DNA from: DASTDY01 sp035478375
Lineage (GTDB): Bacteria > Patescibacteriota > Saccharimonadia > Saccharimonadales > EFPC-124
DNA length: 45,166 nt
NCBI GenBank assembly: GCA_035478375.1
Contig: DATIJQ010000035.1
Location: 1 to 45,166, forward strand
Direction of reading: 5' to 3'
Shown: positions 16,966 through 25,436 of the stretch, piece after piece
Layout of the letters: each line of letters opens with the position of its first letter
Numbering within the stretch: position 1 is the stretch's first letter
Made by a program: the position numbers and the translations under genes
Notes under the pieces: generated by a model
Databases searched by the model: none
What the model was told of the DNA's origin: nothing
The model's input: only the letters and a program-made list of their open reading frames with translations

Positions 16966-16995
16966 ATAATGTGCTTTCGTGATGGGCGTTGTCAA
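16966..16995 (-). promoter_or_regulatory. Promoter of the FN3-cupredoxin-beta-helix operon
   Basis: Minus strand TTGACA (16990-16995), 18-base spacer, CATTAT (16966-16971), about 24 bases before the ATG at 16941. Confidence 0.5.
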
Positions 16996-17144
16996 GAATA
17001 ATCTTGATAAGTTTTCCACTTTTATTATGTTTAAGAATCATGTTACTTCGGTCAGCTTTGCGCTTTGTCAAGCGATTTTTCAGCATTATCTGCATTGCTA
17101 CAAAATTATGGACTTTAGCCGCGCACGTGACTTATTATAAATAT

Positions 17145-17792
17145 ATGCAGCGATTCCGGTTGGCCTTATTATTCGTTCGCCCTTCGGTTTTTAGCTTTAC
17201 CGCTACGCTTATTGTAGCTGGTCTTATTATTGCGGGTATGAGTTGGTCATATTTTATGACTATGCCCTTTGTGCATGACTATCTTTTTGGACGGAGCGGC
17301 GCTTTGACAGTGCTCGCTAAAACGCCTGATTTGTTGAGTGCTTCGCGTACTGTGTTTTTTTCGCAACCAACCAGTTATAACGCGTTTATTTTTGTTGGCG
17401 CCGTCGTTATTGGACTGGTGGTTTTTATTGTATTGCAGCTTTTTACTCGCGCAGCAACAGATGTGTCTAGCATGTGGCGCGAGATTCATCAAGCCCAGGG
17501 CGAAACCAAAAAAGAGCTCGAACAAGAAATCGAACTCCGCATTGGTTTCCGCGCCGCCATGGTGCTTTTGTGGATTGGCTACATCATTGTTTTTGTAAAG
17601 TTACTACTCCCTTTTATAATCCTTATCGAACAATTTGGTATTACTAACTTTGCTACAATCTCTGGCTGGTGGTACGGCTTGCTTGGTTTTGGCTTGCTTG
17701 CGGCTAGTTTGCATGTGCATATTATTTTTATGCGACTTATGTTGTTACGCCCGCGCGTGTTTGGTGGCGAAAATATACTTGTCGATTATTGA
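17145..17792 (+). CDS. Four-span membrane protein
   Basis: 215 residues from ATG 17145, with about four membrane spans (near 10-35, 83-107, 135-160, 172-198). A charged cytoplasmic-looking loop (EIHQAQGETKKELEQEIELR) lies between spans 2 and 3. The open frame extends upstream to 16989, but that part has no start signals. TGGACT-18-TATTAT ends 6 bases before 17145, supporting a leaderless start there. Not recognised as a known family. Its 3' end overlaps the convergent gene at 17786 by 7 bases. Confidence 0.65.
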   Translation: MQRFRLALLFVRPSVFSFTATLIVAGLIIAGMSWSYFMTMPFVHDYLFGRSGALTVLAKTPDLLSASRTVFFSQPTSYNAFIFVGAVVIGLVVFIVLQLFTRAATDVSSMWREIHQAQGETKKELEQEIELRIGFRAAMVLLWIGYIIVFVKLLLPFIILIEQFGITNFATISGWWYGLLGFGLLAASLHVHIIFMRLMLLRPRVFGGENILVDY

Positions 17793-20062
17793 ACGCCGCC
17801 GCCAAGTTGCTGCCAACCGCCACTACTATTTTTTGCCTTTAGTTGACCAACAACGAGGGGCCTAATTTGTACGCTGTCAGTGCTGCTGGCACCGTTTTGA
17901 TCTGTGACAGTTAGCTGAAATGTAACGGTGCCAAGCGGCATGGCAAAATATGGGAACATTGCCGTTGCGTCGCTAAGCCGCACAGTAGGGCCGCCGGTTT
18001 GTGACCAGTGGGATGTCAACGTGTCGCCATCTTCATCAAAGCTGTCGCTAGCGTCGAGGTAAACACGTTGACCTGTCTGCGTAACTTGGTCGTACCCTGC
18101 ACGAGCAGTTGGCGTGCCATTGGCGCTGGCTGGTCGCAGTGTGAGACCGGCTGCCGCCCATGCACCGGCAAAATCACTGGGTGTAAAAAGCACTTCTCCA
18201 ACATCGCCAGCAGCACTCATTTGCTTTAAGGCGCTGTGCAGTACAATCGCGCCGTCGGTGGTGCGCGAGGTGGTAATTGGCGATACGCCGCTCGGATCAG
18301 TGACCGTGCTGGCGACATTTGGTGTAGTAAGGTGCGCGGCAGTAAATAAAAGCGCTTTGCCGTTTGCAAAGGTGGTATAAAGTCGCTCGGGTACAGGGTC
18401 GCCAGCAACGTCGTTGCCAAGACCATTCATAAAAATGGTTGTTGGAATTTGGGTTGGTGGTGTTTGGCTGCCAAGCGCGCCGCCTATGTCGTTGTAGCCG
18501 CAGCGGTAATCGGATTCTATGCCTGTAAAGTTGGCGTTGGTAATCGTTGCTACCAATTTAAATGACCCGCTGCTGCGTCCGTAAATGCGGTAACCGGTAA
18601 CGTTGTGCAGGGCGTTCCATGTAATTTGGGTGTAGTTTGTGTTGCTGAGTGTGTTGGGCGCGTTGCTTATGGTGGTGACTGTGCCCGGGGTGGTTTCGCC
18701 AGCCGCGTCAATAGATGTCACAACGTAATCATACGACGCTGTGCCAGGCGTGCCCACGACACTATTTACAAATTGTTGTGGCGAGCCAATTGGGTTTGAA
18801 TTAATGACGCCCGGTTGTGGTGCGGTCGCGTGCAAACCGCTAATGGTAATAATTTGCGTCGTCCAGGCAAAATCAAAAAGCGTTGCAACGCTGGCAGAAA
18901 CTGTTGCGCCTATATCGCCTGCCGCTAGTCGTTTACGAAAAATAGCCATAGAAATATCGGTTGACGAGCCACCTTGTATGGCCTGCGTAACGGCTGCCCA
19001 GCCGGGCATGGTTGGTGCAACACCATTTGGCCGCGAGCACATGACAAAAAATGCCGTGTCCCCTACTTGTGCGTTAGCTGGGATGGTGCCGCTGGCCGTT
19101 AACCCTTGGCCGCTGGTAGTGCTGCACCATACGCCGCTCGGCGTGATGCTAACGGTGACGGTTGCGGTGGCACTATTGTTGGCTGTGTCTGTGACGGTCA
19201 GTTGGAACACGTCGCTGCCGCCGGCGATTGGCGTAAAGCTGGGTTGTACGGCGGTTGTGCTTGATAGTTGTGCAGTACTGTTTGGTCCACTGACGTGCGA
19301 CCAGCTGTAGGTTAATATGTCGCCAGGGTCGACGTCGCTGCTACCCGAGCCGTCGAGCGTTGTCGCAATGCCCACTTGTGTAATGCGGTCGGGGCCAGCA
19401 TTGGCAGTCGGCGGATGGTCTGGGTTTTCGTCGGCTGGACTCAAAAATAGGGCTTGAGCAACAGTGACGGCGGCTGGTGATACGGCGCCGACTTTGCTGC
19501 CAGAACTGCCTGGTCCGCTAAAAACTTGGTCAGCTAAAAGCGATACACAGCCAGTGGCAGGCGCATTTGCGCGCCACCGCTGTGTCATGCCAGCTGGTGG
19601 CGTTGCCGTATCGCCACTGGCGTTGTCGCGAGCGGCTAAAAACCAAATGAGCCACGGTTTGGCATAAACCGTGCTAATACTTGGCGTTGTTGGCGTGGTT
19701 GTGGCAGTAGAAGTTGCAACGGTGGTGACGTCAATTGGCAGCGCCGTTTTGACGCCACTATACGCAATAATGCCGCCGCTGGCTTGGCGAAAATCGTGGA
19801 AGGTAAACGTATAACTAGCCGGTTCACTACTAGTGGCAACACGAGTATAAATAAAGCTGGTCACACCGCCGGAATCTGGAATAGAATCATCCGCCCGCAA
19901 CTGCGTCCACCCATTTGGTCCAGTGACAGGTGACGCACTCCCCTGCTTGTAGGTTAGGTGCGCAATTAAATAATCGCCAGCCTGCGTGCCGGTTGGTACG
20001 GGTAAATCAATGCTAAAAGATCGGTCGGTGGCGGCGCTGGCGCTATCGCGATAGGCGATCAT
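17786..20062 (-). CDS. Large PKD-domain surface/fibre protein
   Basis: 758 residues, no signal peptide. Contains a duplicated jelly-roll-like domain (about 1-110 and 312-420), a PKD-like domain (216-310: ANAGPDRITQV, LDGSGSSD, YSWSHVSGP) and an FN3-like stretch near 440-530 (NVTGYRIYGRSSG). A second PKD-like domain covers about 650-738 (ARAGYDQVTQTGQ, LDASDSFDEDGD). The C-terminus SGGWQQLGGGVQ resembles the ends of phage minor tail proteins. Third gene of an operon, with an ATGA overlap to the gene before it. Function inferred as adhesion or fibre. Confidence 0.72.
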   Translation of the reverse strand: MIAYRDSASAATDRSFSIDLPVPTGTQAGDYLIAHLTYKQGSASPVTGPNGWTQLRADDSIPDSGGVTSFIYTRVATSSEPASYTFTFHDFRQASGGIIAYSGVKTALPIDVTTVATSTATTTPTTPSISTVYAKPWLIWFLAARDNASGDTATPPAGMTQRWRANAPATGCVSLLADQVFSGPGSSGSKVGAVSPAAVTVAQALFLSPADENPDHPPTANAGPDRITQVGIATTLDGSGSSDVDPGDILTYSWSHVSGPNSTAQLSSTTAVQPSFTPIAGGSDVFQLTVTDTANNSATATVTVSITPSGVWCSTTSGQGLTASGTIPANAQVGDTAFFVMCSRPNGVAPTMPGWAAVTQAIQGGSSTDISMAIFRKRLAAGDIGATVSASVATLFDFAWTTQIITISGLHATAPQPGVINSNPIGSPQQFVNSVVGTPGTASYDYVVTSIDAAGETTPGTVTTISNAPNTLSNTNYTQITWNALHNVTGYRIYGRSSGSFKLVATITNANFTGIESDYRCGYNDIGGALGSQTPPTQIPTTIFMNGLGNDVAGDPVPERLYTTFANGKALLFTAAHLTTPNVASTVTDPSGVSPITTSRTTDGAIVLHSALKQMSAAGDVGEVLFTPSDFAGAWAAAGLTLRPASANGTPTARAGYDQVTQTGQRVYLDASDSFDEDGDTLTSHWSQTGGPTVRLSDATAMFPYFAMPLGTVTFQLTVTDQNGASSTDSVQIRPLVVGQLKAKNSSGGWQQLGGGVQ

Positions 20063-20901
20063 ACGAGCGTTCCATTATTATCGTATACATTGTTGGCGTA
20101 CGTGCCATTTGCTGGCGGTACACGCACTTCTGGGGCGATTGGATTATACGCAAAATGCTGCCCAAACCGGTTGCCGCTCATAGTAAAGTTGGAGTAAAGA
20201 TTGTTGATACGGCCGTTAATGGTGTAGCCGCCACCGTCCATGTAGTTGTCAACAATTTGCACGTTGTCGACGGTCCCGCCGGTGCTCGAAATTTGTAGCG
20301 ACGAGTTGTACTGAATGCCCGTGTATGGGTCATACGACAATAACTTGCATCGCTTTAAACCTAAATTATTGTAGCCTAAAATTTGCGAATTATCGCTGTG
20401 CGTACCGTAGTGTTGGTAGACGAAATGTATGTAACAATCTTCGTACACGCAGCCTTCGCCAAAACCTACATTGTCGTTGCCGCCGCCCCAAATATTGCAG
20501 CGAATGGCGTGCACCGACCCTGTTACGGCGTCCGAATTTGCCAGGTACTTGCCGCCGTCAATATCGCAGTCATACAATGTGACCGGCTGATTAGCGTTAA
20601 TACCAAACAGTGCGTCGCGCGCTTCAAAATAACAGCGTTGGAACACAATGCCGGTAGCATTAATCTCGCAGTAACCGATAAAATGGCGGTCGGTGTAGGT
20701 GACGTTTGGCGTGGTAAAATTTGGCGCGAATTCAGGTAGACCAAGCGCACTTTTGTCAGGCACGCCGGTGTTGTGGGCGCCGCGATATCGGCCATGGAAA
20801 GTTTTTGTTTCGCCCCGCAAATCGGTTAGTGCAGGTGCGTTCGGCAGAATATTACCACTGGGCACCCAGTTACCGCCAGCATCCTGCACGTAACGGGTCA
20901 T
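20059..20901 (-). CDS. Right-handed beta-helix protein, fibre operon
   Basis: 280 residues. It begins MTRYVQDAGGNWVPSG, a short Trp-containing module like those of tail proteins. A parallel beta-helix follows with regular turns (IVFQRCYFEARDALF, VTLYDCDIDGG, GCVYEDCYIHF, LKRCKLLS, VQIVDNYMDGG). The frame opens further upstream, but the ATG at 20901 overlaps the stop of the preceding gene as ATGA, so it is preferred. Its own stop overlaps the next start the same way. No signal peptide. Confidence 0.75.
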   Translation of the reverse strand: MTRYVQDAGGNWVPSGNILPNAPALTDLRGETKTFHGRYRGAHNTGVPDKSALGLPEFAPNFTTPNVTYTDRHFIGYCEINATGIVFQRCYFEARDALFGINANQPVTLYDCDIDGGKYLANSDAVTGSVHAIRCNIWGGGNDNVGFGEGCVYEDCYIHFVYQHYGTHSDNSQILGYNNLGLKRCKLLSYDPYTGIQYNSSLQISSTGGTVDNVQIVDNYMDGGGYTINGRINNLYSNFTMSGNRFGQHFAYNPIAPEVRVPPANGTYANNVYDNNGTLV

Positions 20902-21167
20902 GGCCAAATCCCTGTTGTGTCTTCCCAAGTGTCGGGCCGCTGGGCATCGGTCGGCGCAACCGGTCCTTTATATAAGACGTAGCCGGCTGGGACGCCACTC
21001 GGCCGCGGTGGGTAGGCATTTTTGGTGGTGTCGTATAAAACAACAACAGTGCTGCCAAGCGCTGCGGCTTTAAGTGAACCGTCAGGATTATGCGACTGCA
21101 TTAAAAATTCATTTAAAATATCGCCCCAGGCGTTAGGGTCGGCGCCAGGAACTGGTAAGCGCGTCAT
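20898..21167 (-). CDS. Short N-terminal-module protein of the fibre operon
   Basis: 89 residues. The first 33 residues closely match the start of the 12223-13602 protein (shared pattern RLPVPG-D, WGD, LN, FL, N-DG, LK). The rest is Pro-rich and ends YKGPVAPTDAQRPDTWED. This may be a capping or docking module for the two beta proteins translated after it. First gene of the unit. Its ATG at 21167 is preceded by AAAGG at a 10-base distance. Confidence 0.7.
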   Translation of the reverse strand: MTRLPVPGADPNAWGDILNEFLMQSHNPDGSLKAAALGSTVVVLYDTTKNAYPPRPSGVPAGYVLYKGPVAPTDAQRPDTWEDTTGIWP

Positions 21168-21291
21168 GCGGAACCGCCTTTTGGTGTATCAAAAAAATGT
21201 GGCGTGTATGCGGCCATTATATTTGTGCGTCTTTTACCCTTCATTCACTCTTTATTTAACCATAAGCAAATGCTGGGTACAATATTTAAGA

Positions 21292-21317
21292 AGCCCACGA
21301 CGTTTCCGCCGCGGGCT
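21292..21317 (-). terminator. Terminator after kinase 1
   Basis: AGCCCACG (21292-21299) pairs with CGCGGGCT (21310-21317), including a wobble. The minus strand continues TCTTAAAT. Lies 17 bases after the kinase stop. Confidence 0.6.
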
Positions 21318-21333
21318 GTTCAGTTGTGGTGTG

Positions 21334-22959
21334 CTAGCCCTTTTTGAGGGCGAGAATCACATCTGTTGCTGTCGGTCGCATGGCCGGGTCTTTGGTCATG
21401 CATTGCCGAATAATTTTTCGCACACGTTTGTCGGGGATTAGCATGTAATCCGGCTCTGCCCTGATGACATCTAGCATTATCTTTTCAGGCCTGCCGGTGA
21501 ACGGCTGCCGACCGGTCGCCGCAAAGTACATCGTGGCACCAAACGAGAACATGTCCGCCTCAGCCGACGGCTCGCTTTCTCTCAAAAAATACTCCGGCGC
21601 CATGTACGCTGGCGTGCCGATGGCGACGCCCGTGGCAGTCAGCGTCACGTCACTGCCAACAATACGTGCGATGCCAAAGTCGGTCACCATTGCGCCTTCT
21701 GGCGGCATGAGGATGTTCGCCGGTTTTATGTCACGGTGCACGATGCCGCTGGCGTGAACGCTTTCGAGCGCCAGAGCGACCTCACGTATGAGGTCGATGG
21801 CCTCGTTAGATGGCAGGCCACCAGGGTAATGGTCGCTTACGAGCTTGTTTAGGTCGAGGGCGTTCACAAACTTGGTCGCCAGCCACGGCTGCGTGGTCCC
21901 GCTTTGACTGTGCAGCAGCGGCACAATGTGCGGCGATGCTGGCAGCTTGTGACATGTGGCGATTTCTCGCTCGAATCGCCGTGTGAAGTCGGGCAAGTGG
22001 CTCACTTGGGGTGAGATTACCTTGATTGCCACGACGGTCGAGCCCCAGACACCAGCGTAAACTTTGCCAAAACCACCGGCGCCGATGACGCCTTTGATGG
22101 TGAAGTTCCAGATGCGTTTGGGGTCGGTGGTCGACAGTGCTGTCAGTTGGGCGTGGGGTCGTTCCGACAAAACGCGTGTCGGCTGTTTGCGCGACACTGG
22201 TTTACCTACACCTATTGGCGTTCCGGGCCAAGGGTTGACCGGCGCGTTAAATGCTTGCCGATTACCTGCCGGCGTTCCGGGCCAAGCTGACGGCTTACCC
22301 ATTGACGGTTTACGCGGTGGGGGCTGGTCGTGCGTCGGTTCTGGCGGTTCGCTTGGGCTCGCGTGATTAGCTTGTGCTCTGTTGGCACGTCGTCGCTTTT
22401 GCCTGTCAAGGCCAACGCCCACTGCGACGAAACAAACGACGAGCATGAGACTTCCTACAAGCACGAGCGACTGGTCATTGCTGAGGCCCGGAATAAACGG
22501 TGGGTGCTCTTTTTGGTAAGTATGAATGCGCTCAATGGCATCGACTAAAGCGCCCTTAACTCCGAGCGTAGGATCGGCTAAATCTGCGTTAAACTTGTCG
22601 CTAAATGCAGCGTACGGAATGCCCGACCCACCGCTGTAAGACGTGTTATTCTTAAAGATTACGAAAAGTGCATTGTCCGTGAACTTCGCTTGGATTTGGC
22701 TAGTAAAATTGCTCTGCGCATCGTTGGAACCAGCGGCATCCTTTGGCGGCACTGCGATCAAGATGTGGTCGCCTGGCTGCAAGAGCGCCTTGAGCTTTGC
22801 AACGTCGCCGTCGGACAACAGCTTGTTGTCTGCTGCGACGTAAATTGGCGAGGCGCGCAAACCGGCAATCGTCTCGCTCAAGTCATCATCTGCCTGAGCT
22901 GGGTGTGGTTGCAACAAAATGGCGATGACCACAAGACCTGCCACAAACCAGCGCTTCAC
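21334..22959 (-). CDS. Ser/Thr protein kinase with extracellular N-terminal sensor (kinase 1)
   Basis: 541 residues. A signal peptide (1-23) is followed by an extracellular alpha/beta domain (25-150: LRASPIYVAADNKLLSDGD, DHILIAVPPKDA), similar to sensor domains seen in actinobacterial membrane proteins. Then a membrane span (about 164-184), a basic Pro-rich linker with two WPGTP repeats, and a Hanks kinase domain (288-541). Kinase motifs: GAGGFGKVY, Lys313 (VAIKV), Asp410 (HRDIKPANI), Asp427 (DFG) and APE. The order sensor-membrane-kinase is the reverse of PknB. GTG 22959 follows AAAGGAG. The leader carries an 11-bp hairpin. Paralogue of 25437-26726. Confidence 0.9.
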   Translation of the reverse strand: MKRWFVAGLVVIAILLQPHPAQADDDLSETIAGLRASPIYVAADNKLLSDGDVAKLKALLQPGDHILIAVPPKDAAGSNDAQSNFTSQIQAKFTDNALFVIFKNNTSYSGGSGIPYAAFSDKFNADLADPTLGVKGALVDAIERIHTYQKEHPPFIPGLSNDQSLVLVGSLMLVVCFVAVGVGLDRQKRRRANRAQANHASPSEPPEPTHDQPPPRKPSMGKPSAWPGTPAGNRQAFNAPVNPWPGTPIGVGKPVSRKQPTRVLSERPHAQLTALSTTDPKRIWNFTIKGVIGAGGFGKVYAGVWGSTVVAIKVISPQVSHLPDFTRRFEREIATCHKLPASPHIVPLLHSQSGTTQPWLATKFVNALDLNKLVSDHYPGGLPSNEAIDLIREVALALESVHASGIVHRDIKPANILMPPEGAMVTDFGIARIVGSDVTLTATGVAIGTPAYMAPEYFLRESEPSAEADMFSFGATMYFAATGRQPFTGRPEKIMLDVIRAEPDYMLIPDKRVRKIIRQCMTKDPAMRPTATDVILALKKG

Positions 22960-23004
22960 GACGCGGCTCCTTTGTTGGTCTGCGAAAAGGACCTACCTTG
23001 TAAC

Positions 23005-23030
23005 AAAAAGCCTGCCTGCGCAAGCCTTTT
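23005..23030 (-). other. Leader hairpin of kinase 1
   Basis: Minus strand AAAAGGCTTGC pairs with GCAGGCTTTTT around a GCAG loop (11 bp with two wobbles), ending in a T run. It lies between the promoter and the SD of kinase 1, so it could act as an attenuator. Confidence 0.5.
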
Positions 23031-23049
23031 AGAACAAGATAATATTTAA

Positions 23050-23077
23050 ATAATACTAATAATTGACAGTTTGTCAA
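23050..23077 (-). promoter_or_regulatory. Promoter of kinase 1
   Basis: Minus strand TTGACA (23072-23077), 16-base spacer beginning AAC, TATTAT (23050-23055) followed by TTAA. Nearly identical in layout to the kinase 2 promoter. Confidence 0.75.
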
Positions 23078-23089
23078 AGAATTGGATTG

Positions 23090-23113
23090 CTGGCGCCGGA
23101 CAGACGGCGCCAG
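23090..23113. terminator. Hairpin terminator after the 23119-23553 gene
   Basis: CTGGCGCC (23090-23097) and GGCGCCAG (23106-23113) form a perfect 8-bp stem just past the stop at 23119. Confidence 0.6.
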
Positions 23114-23118
23114 GTGTG

Positions 23119-23553
23119 CTAGTCCAATCCCTGTGTGAGCATGGTGATTTGGTTGAGGTTGCCGTACACGTCTTTTTGGTGGAGGGCGTCGGGATTTAGC
23201 AATGCCCTCATACACGGCAGGCGCAAATAAGTCTGCGTGCACCCACTTTGGCCGGCCTGCTGGTCGCGGAGTAAGGCTGAACCTGTCGCCTCTGCCACGG
23301 CGAGGCACATTGCATCGCGGCTATAAACCAGGTGGCAAATGCCGGTGATGCCAATATCGACGAGTACGTGCAAAACATCGCCCGCCGCCACAAGCCAACT
23401 ATAAATGTGCTCGTCGTTTTGCGGTGCACCATCTGTTACGTAACCGGGGAATGTGTTCTCCATCATCTCCAAAAACAACGTCTTTTGCAGCTCGGTTGGT
23501 TTGAACGGCGGCTTAGTTTGCGACCGTTTGAATGCTCGATTGTCCCTAGGCAC
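23119..23553 (-). CDS. Hypothetical protein (144 aa)
   Basis: Not recognised. Soluble, basic N-terminus (RAFKRSQTKPPFKPTELQ), then a mixed alpha/beta region (DEHIYSWLVAAGDVLHVLVDIGITG). GTG at 23553 is preceded on the minus strand by TAAAAT ending 6 bases upstream and no SD, so it may be leaderless. It sits upstream of kinase 1 in the same direction but has its own terminator. Confidence 0.55.
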   Translation of the reverse strand: MPRDNRAFKRSQTKPPFKPTELQKTLFLEMMENTFPGYVTDGAPQNDEHIYSWLVAAGDVLHVLVDIGITGICHLVYSRDAMCLAVAEATGSALLRDQQAGQSGCTQTYLRLPCMRALLNPDALHQKDVYGNLNQITMLTQGLD

Positions 23554-23659
23554 GTTACCATTTTATGCTATCTGTGACCGCTGTGCGAAGACAAGTTTGG
23601 CGTTAAATGGATGGTCGACATCGGCGCACCCAAAGCCTAGTTTTTTTGGCGCCAGTTGA

Positions 23660-23665
23660 TAGAAT
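23660..23665 (+). promoter_or_regulatory. Extended -10 of the 23672 gene
   Basis: TGATAGAAT (23657-23665). The hexamer TAGAAT ends 6 bases before GTG 23672, with no SD. Confidence 0.5.
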
Positions 23666-23671
23666 TAATGC

Positions 23672-25387
23672 GTGCAGGACTTACGCATTATAGATACGCT
23701 GGCGCCTTTTGGTGTGCCAAATTCGGCTGGGCCAATTAATTGGTCAAAGGTTGATTTTGCCGCACTCGGACAAAATGGCGAGCTAAACGCCGTGACCATT
23801 GCGCGCATTTTAGAGCGCAGCAAACTATATTTACAGCGAGCTCGCGCCGCAGGCTACAACGCTGTGAGCGTTGATGATCTCGCCCATTTGGCCGTGCACA
23901 ATTTTTACCCGCCGCCACTTAAACGTCGCCTTGCTACTTACCAAAAAATGTATGCGCAGTTCTTTGCGCTCGCCCATGCCGAAAACATGCGCATTTTTAT
24001 AACGACCGATTTTTTATTCCACAACGCCGCTATCAGTGCCCATTTGCACCAAACTGGCACTACGGTTGAACGGTTTTTTGAAGCAACGCTGCAAAACGTT
24101 TTTCGAAGTTTCCCTAAGATTGATGGCATTATACTGCGCATTGGCGAGACAGACGGCCGTGATGTGCACGGCGATTTTGTCAGCCAACTACAACTCCGCA
24201 CTCCAGGCGACGCCAATATATTTCTCAAAACCATTTTGCCGTTTTTTGAACAAACCAACAAAACCTTAATCTTTCGTACTTGGACGGTGGGCGTGCATAA
24301 GATTGGCGACTTAATTTGGAACCGGGCCACATTCAACACGGTTTTTGGTGACATTGCTAGCGCCAACCTGGTTATTAGTATGAAATTTGGCGAGACCGAT
24401 TTTATGCGTTACCTTAAGCTCAACCCGCTGTTTTTTGCGAGCGACCACAAAAAAATTATCGAACTCCAAACCCGCCGCGAATGGGAGGGCATGGGCCAGC
24501 TGCCGAGCTTTGTCGGCTGGGATTACCAGACCTACCGCGACCAATTGGCCGATGCCAAAAATATGATCGGCATTTATGTGTGGTGCCAGACTGGTGGTTG
24601 GTCGTCGCCGACATGGGCAAATGCAACGTTTTTAGATGACGGTTTAAATTTTTGGGATGAACTTAATACTTTTGTGACCGCTCAATTATTTAAAGGTATA
24701 TCTGTCGAGACCGCACTTGCCGACTTTTGCGCTGCCCACGGCATTGTTGATGTGCGTAAGTTTATTGCCTTACTACGGCTTGCCGACCAAGTCATCTGCG
24801 AAGGTTTGTATATAAAAGAATTTGCCAGTCAGCAATTGTACTTTCGCCGTACGCGCTTGCCAACGTTACTGTGGGTTATGTGGGACACAGTGCGGCCGAG
24901 CGACGTTATGGCGACTTTGTTGCGTACGTTTGTCCGCGACAAACAGCAGGCTATGCGCGAAGGCTATACTTCGGCCAAAATCGCCCAGCATATGGCCGCA
25001 ATTGGCAACGAACTGCATTTGCCAAAAGAGGTTTTGCGGTCGCTTGCGTTTACTGCCGCGACGTTTACTATTTTTGCCAAAATGCGCGAGCATGCGTTGG
25101 TTGGCTTGGACGCAACCCAGCTTTTGGCTCTACAAAAAGACATTACAGCGTACGAAAAAATCTACCCACACCATTATGTTTTTGCCGCCGAACCGCTGCG
25201 GCAACCTGCCATGATACTGCAAATTTTAATAAGAATCGTTGTCCGCCACCGGTCTGCCTACCGCATTTTGGATAGAGTTTTGCTGGCGACTTCTCCATTC
25301 CAAAAAATTATCGCCCGGCATTATTTTGCGGCAACAAACCCGCAACTCACCCAGCAAGCCATGGGCATTACGGCGATCTTTGAATGA
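23672..25387 (+). CDS. Large soluble protein, possible TIM-barrel glycoside hydrolase-like
   Basis: 571 residues, no signal peptide. The N-terminal 330 residues look like an alpha/beta barrel with acidic strand ends (KIDGIILRIGETDGRDVHGD, KTLIFRTWTVG, LVISMKFGETD, FVGWDYQTY, MIGIYVWCQTGGWSSP). This recalls GH families such as the alpha-glucuronidase type, but no catalytic pair can be named. The remainder is helical. GTG 23672 has an extended -10 just upstream. Single-gene unit bounded by a bidirectional terminator. Confidence 0.6.
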   Translation: MQDLRIIDTLAPFGVPNSAGPINWSKVDFAALGQNGELNAVTIARILERSKLYLQRARAAGYNAVSVDDLAHLAVHNFYPPPLKRRLATYQKMYAQFFALAHAENMRIFITTDFLFHNAAISAHLHQTGTTVERFFEATLQNVFRSFPKIDGIILRIGETDGRDVHGDFVSQLQLRTPGDANIFLKTILPFFEQTNKTLIFRTWTVGVHKIGDLIWNRATFNTVFGDIASANLVISMKFGETDFMRYLKLNPLFFASDHKKIIELQTRREWEGMGQLPSFVGWDYQTYRDQLADAKNMIGIYVWCQTGGWSSPTWANATFLDDGLNFWDELNTFVTAQLFKGISVETALADFCAAHGIVDVRKFIALLRLADQVICEGLYIKEFASQQLYFRRTRLPTLLWVMWDTVRPSDVMATLLRTFVRDKQQAMREGYTSAKIAQHMAAIGNELHLPKEVLRSLAFTAATFTIFAKMREHALVGLDATQLLALQKDITAYEKIYPHHYVFAAEPLRQPAMILQILIRIVVRHRSAYRILDRVLLATSPFQKIIARHYFAATNPQLTQQAMGITAIFE

Positions 25388-25388
25388 A

Positions 25389-25421
25389 CAAAGTCCATGC
25401 GTCAAACGCGCATGGACTTTG
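25389..25421. terminator. Bidirectional terminator
   Basis: CAAAGTCCATGCG (25389-25401) and CGCATGGACTTTG (25409-25421) form a perfect 13-bp stem between convergent genes ending at 25387 and 25437. Confidence 0.8.
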
Positions 25422-25436
25422 CAAATTACCCTTCTC

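Noticed and set aside
12223..21167. Prophage
   Set aside because: Fibre-like proteins occur, but no capsid, portal, terminase, lysis or integrase genes are present.
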